Assembly: GCA_032622095.1 (NCBI GenBank)
Contig: CP136069.1
Location: forward strand, 49,460,760-49,524,759
Origin: Siphonodentalium dalli
Taxonomy: Eukaryota > Mollusca > Scaphopoda > Gadilida > Siphonodentaliidae
Reading direction: 5' to 3'
Length of the DNA: 64,000 nt
Each line of letters opens with the position of its first letter. The first letter of the stretch is position 1. Under the pieces are notes generated by a model. The model was not told the DNA's origin and made no database searches. It worked only from the letters and a program-made list of their open reading frames with translations. Shown one piece after another: positions 35,075-46,933 of the stretch. The position numbers and the translations under genes were made by a program.

Positions 35075-35250
35075 CTCCACAGAACCTAAATATAGGTACT
35101 CCACAGGACCTAAATATATAGGTACTCCAGAGAACCTAAATATATAGGTACTCCAGAGAACCTAAATATTTAGTAGCTACTCTAGAGTATCAACAATTAG
35201 GTACTCCCCCTGGGACAAAGCTTAGTACCTACGTAGGTACTACAGAGTGC
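35075..35250 (+). repeat. minisatellite, about 30 bp unit, GGTACTCCA-AGAACCTAAATAT
   Basis: Four to five copies of AGGTACTCCAGAGAACCTAA with an ATAT spacer at 35083-35175, then degenerate copies to 35250 with AGGTACTCC and GTACCTACGTAGGTAC. Confidence 0.88.
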
Positions 35251-35274
35251 CTACTGTGTTAAGAGTGATATTGA

Positions 35275-35435
35275 GCCTCGCATACATAAGAGAACGCACT
35301 GGCTTACATTATCAAGGTAAATATTGATGGGCCAATACATTCTCTTATATATGTGAGGCGTGACAACACATACATAAGCGAATGCATTGGCACAGGGTGT
35401 TCGCAAAATTTCAGGAAGCTCCAGTCATGAAATGG
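35275..35435. mobile_element. D2-type TTAA MITE relic
   Basis: Contains diverged halves of the CCAATGCATTCTCTTATAT palindrome and ends CAGGAAGCTCCAGTCATGAA before TTAA at 35436-35439. Confidence 0.65.
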
Positions 35436-35439
35436 TTAA

Positions 35440-38050
35440 GGGTACGCGTTCATGCGCTGGCAAATATGCACGGTATTCTTCGCAAGCATTTCGTCGTAGA
35501 AAACGATATGATGCCAGAATATGAACGCAAACATGCATATGCAATACATCACCACTGCTAACCACATGAGAAGTAACATCTCTGTAGAATGTAACGTAAG
35601 AATTGTTTTTCTAACTACGATGTAGTTCTACTATGAGTATAAACGTTTAACACATGACATTACGTTTGAATATTTACACCCACTGTAGAAATTTATACAC
35701 ACAGTATGATGCTGTATACACACAGTAGGGTGCATAAAGTTTACAAAATAGGTGTTATTTACACACACAACAAAATAGGCAATTATGGTATAAAATGATG
35801 TTAACCCAGGGGAATTTTCTTTCCGGGCACGTATGTTGGTGTGGGTGGGTGTTTGGTCGATGGGACCAACACATACTTTTTTCTGCAACTCAAAATTGTT
35901 TTCCTGTAAGTCTTTTTGACTGTTTTTGCAATGAGTTTGGCTTAACACACCTTAGAATTTCAATATTAACATAAATGAAAAATTTAATGATGATCAGACA
36001 AACAGTATAGCCTGTAGCCCATGCTAATGGATTGAATTTTGAAATCCAAGATGGCCGCTGGCAGCCATGTGTTTTTGGCCGAATGACCCCAACATGACTC
36101 GTTCCTAATGTTAACATCCATGACAAATATTATGCACAGAAATTCTTATACAGCTGTTTACATTGAACCACCCCCCGAAAATCTCTGTTTGTTTTGCGAC
36201 CCCCCCCCCCCCCCCCCCCCCCCCACCTGGTTAGCCATGAAAAAACTGCTATGTTAACCAAAAACAGAATGGTATTAACTGTCAGTGAGCGGCTTATATT
36301 ATCCTAATGCACAGAAGATCATTAGAATCAAGTCCTGAACTAAAACAATAAAGCTGTCCTGCTCACCCGCATGGACATGCATAATTAATTCAGTACCTTT
36401 CCGGGAATCGATAGTAGCTAAGCAAGTATCATGTGAAATTAGTATCCAAGTTTAATGACGTATACACCTATTGTCTTTTTTTGTCACAAAGCGTCCTGTT
36501 GCTTATATATGCAAGGGTATCGGGATAACACAAGTCAGATGAACAGGAAATCGGGTGAAAGACTGGTGCCGCGCAATGTTGTTGTGCTGTTGAATTTCTA
36601 TGTGCATTCGGTAAGTCTACATGGTATATGAAGTGCGCTGATACTATAATAGAGAGGTTTCGCAACGCACGGATATATTAACAACTACTTTTAGATAGCC
36701 GTAAAATTCATAGCCTACCATATGTTCCGTCATGATTTGGCGCGGAAGTCGCACCATGAATGTGGTGTCGATCACGTGACCAAACAAGAATAAACTTGTT
36801 AACACCAGTTTACTTTGAACATATTTTATTTGTATATCGAATAATACAAAAGGGATTGGAGACAAGTTACAAAACATACTTAACCCCTATCCCTGTTAAC
36901 AATAATTTGATTCATACAAAATGGCGATGGAAAGAGTCAAAATCATATATAGGTTAAACATATTTACATTTACAAATGAGTGGGTTTGTTAAGTCTACCG
37001 TGCACAGAAATTGAGCGTTATTGTGAGGAGTCTATATACAAAAATTATGTTTCCTCCTCAATAAAAGGCCATTATGTATATGTAAAGCGGCTCTTGGTCC
37101 GCATGCAGGATTCTATAACGGTTAAATAACAGTTAAACTATTTAACAGTATTTAAGTATTGCTGAAAATTCCACGAGAAGTGAGGGTCAGCTCTGAACCA
37201 CTGGTGCGTACACAAGCAAAACATTGTCTTTGGTACACATTGTGGAGTACATATGTCATAAGCATCCAAATAAACAGCGACATACTCGGTGACGTGGCGG
37301 CGGAATGATTTTGAGAAAAAGATCACTTTTTAGATAGTGTATGCATGGTCAACTGTTAGCAATGGTTACGCATCTTGTAAAAGGCCAAAACTATGCAAAG
37401 ATAAAGTTTAAAAGCACCGCAAAGATATCATCGACATCACTAACAGATAAATACTTTAATGGCCGTAACCTGATGTTGGGGTCTTACTAATTTTGAAGCT
37501 AATTTAGACGTATGCAAAGGGCCGAATAACTTTTATTGCCTAAGGGTTCAGAAATTCAACATAGTGTATGTGTGTGTTGTAATATGAAAGAAAAGTATAA
37601 TCTATGTTTGCAGAGTATTAATATTAAGAAAGCTGTATATGTGCAAAATTATCAAATAGTTTACCAGGTCAAATGAACAGAAAATGTTTCATTTCATGTG
37701 CACACTGCTCTCGAAATTGCATGAAAATAAACTGCTGAAACGACATTAATGATAATTGATTCATTCATTTTAACTGGGTTTGGTTCACCTTGAATTATAG
37801 ACAGACGTGTAACTTATATAAAGTAAAATCACGATCAAGTAATTTAAATCTCACGATTGTTAAGTGATAATTTCGCTTGAGCATATCTTTCTGAGCATGG
37901 CATGATTCAATTCACTGATACGTCACTACCAGTTTGTTAACTACCAATTCAATTCAATTATAATTAATATACTCCTCACCTGGTTAGCCATGACATAGTG
38001 TATGGCTAAGTACAGAAGAATACTACTACTAGTACATATAAATAAATAAA
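35440..38050. other. no gene recognised; C26 tract
   Basis: Contains a run of about 26 C near 36199-36224, a CCAAGATGGCCGC block at 36045 and AT-rich sequence. Short frames on the minus strand (36468-36877) have no splice or family support. Confidence 0.45.
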
Positions 38051-38054
38051 TATA

Positions 38055-38745
38055 TCTATTATATATTTTGGAAGATATGTCTGTCTGTGTGTCTGTGTGT
38101 GTGTTCGCGATGAACTCGAAAACGGCCGACCCGATTTCGATGAAACTTGGTATGTGGGGGTATTTTCGGCCGTGGGGTGGCATGGGCCTATTAATTTGTC
38201 CGTGCGACGTGACATTGACCCTGAATCGGGTCATTTCAAGGTCAAACGCCCGAATATCACGGGATTTCGATGAAACTTGGTATGTGGGGATACTTTCGTA
38301 TGGGGAGTGACATAGGCCTATTAATTTGCCCGTGCGACGTGACCTTGACCTTGCAATCGGGTAATTCCAAGGTCAAACGCCCGAATATCACGGGATTTCG
38401 ATGAAACTTGGTATGTGGGGGTCCTTTCGTATGGGGAGTCTTGGGTAACTTCAAGGTCAAATCGCCAATTTTGATGGGATTTCGACGAAATTTGATACGT
38501 GTGGTTACTTTTGTCCACTGATTGTTTTGGATGGGTCATATCGTGACCCCGACACGACCTTGACCTTCAAAATGATCAATTCAAGGTCAAATCGGGTAAA
38601 ACGGATGGATTTCGACGGGCACGTTTGTCGGGTACTTTTGTCCGGGTAGTGTTTTGGACTGGTCAAATCGTGACCCATCTTGACCCTGACATTCAAAATG
38701 GACAATTCAAGGTCAAAGCCCGGACGAAGTCGGGTCACCTTCTAG
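38055..38745 (+). mobile_element. Helitron, non-autonomous, tandem copy 1
   Basis: Starts TCTATTATATATTTTGG directly after A and ends with the hairpin CCCGGACGAAGTCGGG, then TCACCTTCTAG (CTAG at 38742-38745). Inside is a CTGTGTGT run and about 130 bp direct repeats with GATTTCGATGAAACTTGG, GTGCGACGTGAC and TCAAGGTCAAACGCCCGAAT. TC start, hairpin, CTAG and A/T insertion site are Helitron hallmarks. No Rep/helicase gene. Confidence 0.9.
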
Positions 38746-39750
38746 TCTATTATATATTTTGGAAGATCTGTGTGTGTGTCTGTGTGTGTGTCAGTCTGTA
38801 ATCGATGGACTCAAAAACGGCCGAGCCGATTTCGATGAAACTTGGTATGTGTGGATATTTTCGGCCGGGGAGTGACATGAGCCTATTAATTTGCCCGTGC
38901 GACGTGACATTGACCTTGAAATCGGGTAATTTCAAGGTCAAACGCCCGAATATCACGGGATTTCGATGAAACTTGGTATGTGGGTATATTTTCGGCCGGG
39001 GAGTGGCATAAACCTATTAATTTGCCCGTGCGACGTGACATTTACCTTGAAATCGGGTAATTTCAAGGTCAAACGCCCGAATATCACGGGATTTCGATGA
39101 AACTTGGTATGTGGGTATATTTTCGGCCGGGGAGTGGCATAAACCTATTAATTTGCCTGTGCGACGTGACCTTGACCTTGAAATCGGTCATTTCAAGGTC
39201 AAACGCCCGAATATCACGGGATTTCGATGAAACTTGGTATGTGGGGGTACTTCCGTATGGGGAGTCTCATATGCATATTAATTTGACCGTGTGACGTGAC
39301 CTTGGCCTCGAAAGCGGGTCATTTCAAGGTCAAACGCCCGAATATCACGGGATTTCGATGAAACTTGGTATGTGGGGGTACTTTCGTATGGGGAGTCTCA
39401 TAAGCATGTTCATTTGCCCGTGCGACGTGACCTTGACCTTGAAATCGGGTCAATTCAAGGTCAAATCGCCAATTTTGATGGTATTTAGAGGAAATTTTAT
39501 ACATAGGGTTACTTTTGTCCACTGGGTGTTTTGGACGGGTCAAATCGTGACCCCGAACTGACCTTGACCTTCAAAATGATCAATTCAAGGTCAAATCGGG
39601 TAAAACCGGATGGATTTCGACGGGTACTTTTGTCGGGTACTTTTGTTCGGGCAGTGTTTTGGACGGGTCAAATCGTGACCCCACTTGACCTTGGCCTTCA
39701 AAATAGACAATTCAAGGTCAAAGCCCGGACGAAGTCGGATCACCTTCTAG
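38746..39750 (+). mobile_element. Helitron, non-autonomous, tandem copy 2
   Basis: Starts TCTATTATATATTTTGG immediately after the CTAG of copy 1 and ends CTAG at 39747-39750 followed by T. Same repeats as copy 1 but with about two more 130 bp units (near 38830, 38960, 39090, 39220 and 39350). The A before copy 1 and T after copy 2 suggest both arrived as one head-to-tail insertion. Confidence 0.92.
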
Positions 39751-40254
39751 TATATATATATAGAAGTGCGGCCGGTTGTATATTATGTGCTAGATAATGC
39801 AGCCAGTAAAGAGTACAATTATATTACATTACATTTGGAATGGACAAAAACAGACATGTTATCCATGCCGATTTCGAAAATCCAAAGTTGAACTATTATA
39901 TGACAGATGATACAAAACCCCCCAAAACTATCACTATTGTAGATGTAATCCAGGTATACTGAACACAGCTTGACCTTCCGTCCGTGTACATGTACATTAC
40001 TTTGTCGGAGCTGTTAGTCCTTAATATATCAGCAGCTCGCCTGAACATAATTTGTCTGACAATTGCAGAAGTATGTCTCCAGAGGGTGAATTTAGTTATG
40101 CTAACCGCACAGTGGGCTAGCTTCGCTAAATCCACCCTCTTGGGACCTCATGCTGATTAGTCTTCATCTTCTGGGAAGTAACTATTGTCTCAACTTAATA
40201 TTGTTTTCAGTTACTTTTCGGGTCTGTTCAGTTTCTATAACCCCTAATTTGCAG

Positions 40255-40794
40255 AAGATAAATTGCATAATGCAGGTGACTAATCGATGGACGCCATTAA
40301 CCCTTTACCCAACAGAACGGCCCTGTGCCAATGCATTCTCTTATATATGCGAGTCGACCATAGGTCGACTCGCATATATAAGAGAATGCATTGGCTTAAC
40401 ACATTAAAAATTATAAAATTGTTAAAGAATGTAAGAAAAAATGGTAAAAAGTGTTAAAAAAAGATTTTTTTTAGGCCAATGCATTCTCTTATATATGCGA
40501 GGCGACCTATGGTCGACTCGCATATATAAGAGAATGCATTGGCACAGGGCATAACTGTAACCATCACAATGTGGTCAATGAGCCGGTTCCAATGATATCC
40601 ATATGTGTATGGTTTTATTGAGACAGACCCAAGATAATTTAGGCTGTTGCAGCTTTATTTGGCCGTTTTTGGCCGGTTTGTTGGGTAAAGGGTTAAATTC
40701 AACTGGGGAACCTCAGTCATACCCTCGACCAGCTTACTTTCGACGAGGACGTGCACGGGGCAGTAATCACACCAAATCGTTTGTTTGCGTATAA
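40255..40794 (+). pseudogene. candidate terminal exon interrupted by a TTAA MITE
   Basis: Acceptor TATAACCCCTAATTTGCAG ends at 40254. The frame KINCIMQVTNRWTPL reaches the TTAA at 40297. Without the 396 bp insertion plus duplication it continues in the same frame at 40693 as LNSTGEPQSYPRPAYF and RRGRARGSNHTKSFVCV to TAA at 40792-40794. Both sides are open in one frame, which supports an ancestral 48-codon terminal exon. As it stands the reading enters the MITE and ends near 40405. An alternative frame 40700-40830 ending at CAAG|GTAATG also looks coding, so the exact exon structure is uncertain. Product not recognised. Confidence 0.45.
40301..40692. mobile_element. TTAA MITE family D1, copy 1, with two 69 bp palindromes
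   Basis: 392 bp flanked by TTAA (40297-40300, 40693-40696); ends CCCTTTACCCAACA and TGTTGGGTAAAGGG. Contains two near-perfect palindromes, 40327-40395 and 40475-40543, each with arms GCCAATGCATTCTCTTATAT and centre GTCGACC-ATA-GGTCGAC. Other copies: 55416-55807 (same orientation), 63334-63724 (inverted). The TTAA target and CCCT start fit a piggyBac-like source. Confidence 0.95.
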
Positions 40795-40927
40795 GATTCA
40801 CACTCTGGCAGTTTTGCAAGGTAATGTTGCAGGCAGTAAATTATTCACAGAAAACCATATGGTATCAGAATGTGATCAGCAACATGCATATAATGCGTAT
40901 TATATATGCAATACCAAAGCTATAACG

Positions 40928-41240
40928 ATGACAAGAAAACCATAGTCAGAAATGGTAACGCACTCAAGATCATATATTATATACCCATGATTGTAATTAT
41001 AGAATATACAATATATTGGTTTCACGAATGACCAACTCATAGAATTAATCGCCTTGCACTTCTTGGCATCCGAATAACAATTGAAATTGAAATTCCCATC
41101 TACACCTTTTACCTACTCGGCCTCCGAGTCGCAGTTCGACTTTTAATCTGTCCAAAAATTCCCATTCTATGAATAAAACGTCCATGCGCCCACTGTATAC
41201 CAAGAAACATCGAAACATTATACACGCGGAGCGCGGAATA
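40928..41240 (+). repeat. dispersed repeat (family E), copy 1
   Basis: Shares long blocks with 47411-47870 in the same orientation: GTCAGAAATGGTAACGC, TATATTGGTTTC-CGAATGAC, CGGCCTCCG-GTCGCAGTTCG and ATACACGCGGAGCGCG. Copy 2 has an extra 150 bp in the middle. Ends not defined. Confidence 0.8.
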
Positions 41241-41639
41241 AAAAATATTTTTTCTGCAGTTCCACATATATGACGGTGCTACTAACATTGCCTTCAACTA
41301 CATCGAGCATTGCTATACAGGTGGAAATACCGAGTTTTTACACCTCACACATAGTTGCTGTGGTACCGATACATGTTATAAGAAATGTTGCATTAGTTTT
41401 CCTGCGCATTAAAGCTTTCTGTATCTAAATTCTAGACAAATTTGTGAGTGTGCGGATATGCCTAACACACGATAAAGCGGTCATTGTAAACATGTGTGTA
41501 TATTCATGCACGGAGAAGTACATGTTTCTTTCTTCGATTAGAATACTTTTGAGGCCTATATATTGAAACACGCAAATCTTAGTAATATTTTCATGACGAG
41601 AGCAAAGCTGCTGCAGCATAAAAGAACATGTGCCATGCA

Positions 41640-41821
41640 GTGCATGCATTCTATTATATATGCGAGTCTCCCATATGGAACCTCGTATTATGAGTCGTAT
41701 ATAGAAGAATGCACTTGTTTGCACGGTCAAGGTAAATATTGTTAGGCCAATGTATTATCTTATGTATGCGTTGGCATATAGTGTCTTCGCAGAATTTCAG
41801 GAAGCTCCAGTCAACGAAGGG
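41640..41821. mobile_element. D2-type TTAA MITE relic
   Basis: Diverged palindrome arms (GTGCATGCATTCTATTATAT) and right end GGAAGCTCCAGTCAACGAAGGG before TTAA at 41822-41825. Confidence 0.65.
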
Positions 41822-42205
41822 TTAATATTATATATACACCAGTAAAGAAAATGTCGTATGCATATATACTTAGTGATTCTACTTACTATATTATCATAGC
41901 ACACACATATTTTCTGAAGTAGTATCCATATAACGGGCGGTAGTATTAGACTTAATTACATCAAAATGTGTCATTTCGGCTGAAATATAATCAAGTTTTG
42001 TGTATTTGTGAGCTATAAAAGTGCTATAAAAGCTACAGCATACCACCCTATTTGTTGAATCCTGAATACCGGTTAAATTGGGCATATGAATTCCGAGTAC
42101 CGGCTAAAAGAGCTAGGAGTGTGAATCCCGCTTACCGCCTGGAAATGTCCTGAATTATTCGCACCAATAGAGGGGGTGACACCCTCATCCGCTGTGTTAT
42201 CTTAA

Positions 42206-42663
42206 CCCTTTCGTGACGGGAGCTGCGCTAGCGAAACATTAAAGCCCTTGTTCTTTTCTGACATTCTTTAACAAGGTCTATCGATTTTTTATCATTTTTT
42301 TTTTACATTCTTTAACAATTTTTATCATTTTTTTTATAAATTGTTCTTACATTCTATGGCAGTTTTTATCATTGCTTCTTATATTCATTAACAATTTTAT
42401 CATTTATATATCTTTTTTCATACATTCTTTAACAATTTTATCATTATTTAATAATTGTTTTCTTACATTCTTGATCAATTGTTATCATTTTTTCTTACAT
42501 TCTTTAACAATTATATAAAATAACATAAAATTTGTTAGGCCAATGCATTTTCTTATATAAGCGAGGCGACCTATTATATATGGTCGACTCGCATATATAA
42601 GAGAATGCATTGGTACAGGGTTTTCGTAAACATTCAGGAATTTTAGCTCTAGTCATGATAGGG
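42206..42663. mobile_element. TTAA MITE family D2, full copy
   Basis: 458 bp flanked by TTAA (42202-42205, 42664-42667). Ends CCCTTTCGTGACGGGAGCT and, reversed, CCCTATCATGACTAGAGCT. The interior has a degenerate minisatellite of TTCTTTAACAATTTTATCAT (about 42257-42530) and one palindrome like that of D1 (42538-42612). Confidence 0.85.
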
Positions 42664-42784
42664 TTAAGATATGCGGTCATGCAGCGAAAACATCAGGGGG
42701 TCCTAAAGAATGTCATGAACCTTTAATGAATGTTGAACGATTTCGTGTTCTCCCATTCCCTGTGTTGAAAAGTTCATTCAATTT

Positions 42785-42850
42785 GATACCACTCGGTTCT
42801 CGGTAGAAGTGTGGCTTTATATATCATTCTCATTTGTTCTTCAGTACAAA
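42785..42850. repeat. SINE fragment
   Basis: Matches 26025-26090 (TTCTCGGTAGAAGTGTGGCT, TTTATATAT), the tail of the tRNA-like SINE, without the box B part. Confidence 0.5.
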
Positions 42851-43316
42851 TATATTGCATTCAGCACCGAGTTATTAATTACATAGCGTAGGCTTTATAG
42901 ATATATGGGTGGTCTTAACCTAAACTCATGATCACGATTCAATTGGTTTCAGTGATGATTTCTTCTCTTGATTGCTGAGTTCGTGCGTGTCTGTGTCCAT
43001 ATATATATATATTTGATGCATATGTATAGCGACCAAAGATGACCTTAACAAGTCGATATAATGCATGTCTACTTGATATGGATAAGATGCCTCTCCAATC
43101 TTGAATAAAAGCATGTTATATTTCTACATGCTGCAGTGAATCCATTCAAATGGTTTAGAGTCTGATCGTTCCAGATATAGCCGACGCAAGGTTTATCTAC
43201 AATATCTCCGATGTGTCTGATCTTGGGTTTGTTGCACTTATATAAATAATTTACATCACATATAAAATATAGTACAAACGCATGTGTCCTAACATAATGA
43301 TGCATTGGACGATTAA

Positions 43317-43575
43317 AGACATATTATATACTTGTTCGGGTGCGTGAAACTGAACTACGCTCAATTGTAAATATTTACTACTCGATTCGGGACGCATCTA
43401 TCGGCAATAAACTAACGAAAACGATTTCTCCATCGAGAGTCACTGCATTTAATTAATACATACGAATGACGGTGTGTGCTGTCAATTTCGATATAATATT
43501 TGTAAAAATAACTACTTTGAACAAGAGTATTCTCCATTTATATCTGATCACCCTACCGGAGTGTTTAACATAACT
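43317..43575. mobile_element. TTAA MITE family C, copy 3 (inverted, internally deleted)
   Basis: Flanked by TTAA (43313-43316, 43576-43579). Begins AGACATATTATATACTTGTT and ends CCGGAGTGTTTAACATAACT, the reverse of copy 1; about 110 bp shorter. Confidence 0.82.
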
Positions 43576-44829
43576 TTAAAGCGTGGAGGGCCACACCTAA
43601 TGGCACCACAGTTGCTACTGCATTGCATGACGGATATCTGTCACCAAACTCCACCACAGTAGCGTATGTAGCACATCTATTGTGCCATCACACTTGATAT
43701 ACGAGTTACGTAGGCAAATGCATCCAATGTACACGATCATAAACCCTGTATCACCGACACAGATGTTCGCGACGTTATTGCTCGAAAATAATGATTTTAA
43801 ACTGGCTCAAAGCCTCTGAGCGGACAGGGAGATTGACGACCCGATTTTTTTTTCGGTAGATTTCGCTAGTTTGCGTTATATAGGATATCTCGACTTCAAT
43901 TCATTCCATTTCGCCGAGTGATATATTAAATGAAAGGGAATTTTATTGCTAATAAAACACAACTGAGGATATTGTGGCTGCATGTATAGATTTCTAGAAT
44001 TTAGGAAGGTTTTGATAGTTGCTGTGGGTTTAGCCAAAATCGATCATTGGACCTTTACACTGGTAGTTTAGTAATTTTTCCCAGAGGCCTGTGATCGCAG
44101 GCGTATCTATCGATATTTATAAATAAAATATGTAGCTATTGGCATCCCTTAAATTTTGTATGCATCCGTTCAGGGTTTTGAGCACCTGTTCGGTGATGCA
44201 ATCAATAAGTATGTCAATTGGGAAACAAGGATTTCCTTCAAATGGGTTGTGACCGTGACCAATGTAGGTTATATATAATTGTGGTGTTTGTGGATATGGA
44301 CGACGACATCTCCCTGTGGGAAGAACCATATCAATATTGTATGACGCCAATGCTAGGTAATATAAAGGTAAAGTTGAAAGCGTATAATAATACTTGAAGT
44401 GTCCGTTATGGTATATCCATAGCCATGCCTGCGTGTCTGTTTGACTTAACGTTCAACGCTAAATGGAAGGAATTGCCTATTCCGAGTGACAGGATATAGG
44501 ATCAGGAACAGGTTCTGAGTTACAAGTGAGTATTCAATGCAAACTCAATGTAGGGTTTACCTCCCTTGATGACTCAGTAAGACTGCTATTATACCGGCGA
44601 TATTTTACCCACCGTTGTGGCGATATTGAACAAAATATTAAGCGAACAGAGCAACACCTTTCCGTTATTATTGTCAGGAACAGGTTCCGAGTAACACGTG
44701 ACTATTCAGAGTAGCCAGAACAGGATCACCATTTTCTCGCGTTCTTCGCAACCAAACACTACATATACATTTACCTATATTCTGAAAGTAATTCATATAA
44801 GATAATCTATATACTATATTAAATATACA

Positions 44830-44990
44830 TAATCCGAATTAACGCTTCTAAATTACAATTTATTTGGCTTTGGCAGTAAAAAAAAATATTGGGTTCGAGT
44901 CGAGACGAGAACCCGCCCATCAAAGCTCATAGTTAATAGATGACGATTTTTTAAATCTGATATTTTTACCACCTGAGATATATGGCGGCC
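44830..44990. repeat. dispersed repeat (family F), copy 2
   Basis: Reverse complement of 14170-14345. Just upstream (44509-44542 and 44671-44706) is a separate short direct repeat with CAGGAACAGGTTC. Confidence 0.6.
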
Positions 44991-45592
44991 TAGCAAATAT
45001 TCGACTAGCATACTCTCGATAAAACAACTTGCCTTGAACAAAATGTTAATGTATAACACGTTTTGAGAAATATTATACTGTTATAGTTGACAGTGAGTAT
45101 CATTATTATTTGGTAATTAATCGATTCTGATAACTGAAGCGTCTTTTGGAGAAATGTTGTTCGAATCTGATGATACCGGGGCCATCGAATTTGTCGAATC
45201 ATGTCGATATGAAGTATCAGAATCAGTGCATCGATTCCGCATCGATCTCAAATCGATTGACCGATAACGACAACGAATCGAATTCAGAGTATTCGTGGGA
45301 CCATATGCACAAATCCAGTCTTTGTAAACATACGCTCAGATCCATACGGATGCTTATACTGACTGGCACTAACCTTGCTTTTGAATTACAGACTGAGCTT
45401 CAACACATCGTTGTTCTGAAGGTTATGAGTGCTAAAAGATGTCAATGTACCCTGCCATGCAGGTATGAACAATTACACGTGCGTGGCATTTTCATCGTCG
45501 CGTGCTGGTCTGGTGTGATAGCTGGGTTGATGCCAACTATAGGGGGGCCTGTGTTTGGAAACTACCAAAATGTGGCAAAAGTGTTTCAACAG

Positions 45593-45775
45593 AGGACAAG
45601 TAACGTTTTGCGCTGCCGGCGTCTATGCGACTATCACAATCTATGTGATATGATCCGCTTCAACGTGGACAATAAACAGTGTACACTGCTGGCGAACACT
45701 TCGGCCGGAACAAACGTCAGCTTTTGTGACAACAAATCTGTATCCATGTCTGTAAATGATGGAGTGGGACCGAAA
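45593..45775 (+). CDS. candidate exon with PAN/Apple-like cysteine pattern
   Basis: Open in phase 0 and ending at donor AAA|GTGAGT after 45775. The peptide NVLRCRRLCDYHNLCDMIRF then NVDNKQCTLL shows C-x3-C-x5-C-x10-C, the core pattern of PAN/Apple domains (secreted adhesion or protease-associated modules), followed by a further Cys (VSFCDNK). Possible acceptors are at 45592 (GTGTTTCAACAG) or 45391 (TTTGAATTACAG), both phase 0. The upstream frame to 45146 is open but less convincing. Extracellular role inferred from the domain only. Confidence 0.6.
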
Positions 45776-46933
45776 GTGAGTATAAATTTCTTCCCCTGCA
45801 GGGACCATAATGTTCTATCCAGGATGGGGGGGGGGGTATTACAAAATAGAAGCAATGTATGCTGCTTAGTTTTGCATTTGGCATTTTCGGGGGCCAACCA
45901 CCCCCAAACATGCAAACAAAATAATTGTTTACTCCCAAATGTTTTACCCCCACCCCAAAATGTCACTAATTTTGGTCTAAAACCACATTAAACTATACTG
46001 TTATCACTTATTTGACTGGGAAATTATATCATATAGTTCTAATGACAGTTAACCTGTTTCAGAAGCTGTTTTAATAGAACAAAAATGTTAATACAGGGAA
46101 ATATGAAGTTTGTTTTCAAATATTGGCTGATAGGCATATGTCTACCACATACACGTTGGGGTTTCCATATTCTAATGCGTTCTAATGGACATTCTAATGC
46201 ATCGATGTGCATGTGGTTGACAAATACAGTAACCCACCAGCAGCTGATATGTACACACAAAACACTAGTGTAAGGTAAATTATATACAATCAATTTTATA
46301 AAATAAACAAAAAACAAGCTATACACATCCAGCATATCCCCCTGCATATCCATTGAAATATCATTTCCCCCTGCAAGCTATTACATGAACCAATCATGTG
46401 TTTTGGCTTTTTGAATGTAATACATATTAAGCCGATAACAACTCAGAACAGTGAACTCAATCTTCACTTTCGAGTCATTGTGACAGTTTGTAGATATATC
46501 CATGACATCATTTGTTTAGCTCCAATTTAACTAGAGTTGACCTGAAAATAAATTCATTGAGACGATATGTTGCAGGCTGCAAATGGAAATATTATTTTAT
46601 AAATTGCTGATATCTGAAAACGTAGGTCATTGTGCATGACACTCACAAATCCATAGAACTATTTCCTGATTATTATATTCTATTATACTAAATAACAACC
46701 AGTCACTAACTCACTATGCCGGACTTGGATACGTTAAGTATTGTGAGAGTAACAGATAATCTCAATTGATAGACATGGAAATAATTCACTATTAGCTTGA
46801 TGCACTGATGACAGTTAATTTCGAGTCATTGATAGTCACATTAATAATTTAGATGTTGCTCACTCTTGTTCCCTGCACACAGTGATCAAGATTAATTGTC
46901 TTAGTTACCTCAGGACAAGTTTATTTATTTCAG

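Noticed and set aside
36199-36224. C tract as a quadruplex regulatory site
   Set aside because: Homopolymer tracts of this kind occur at several places here without a nearby gene; length may also be a sequencing artefact.
38006-39797. Open frames with KLGMW and PCDVTLTL repeats
   Set aside because: Translation of the 130 bp Helitron units; repeats are of DNA origin and frames are broken between units.
45634-45966. Minus-strand open frame opposite the PAN-like exon
   Set aside because: The plus strand has the Cys pattern and a splice donor; the minus frame runs into G-tract intron sequence.
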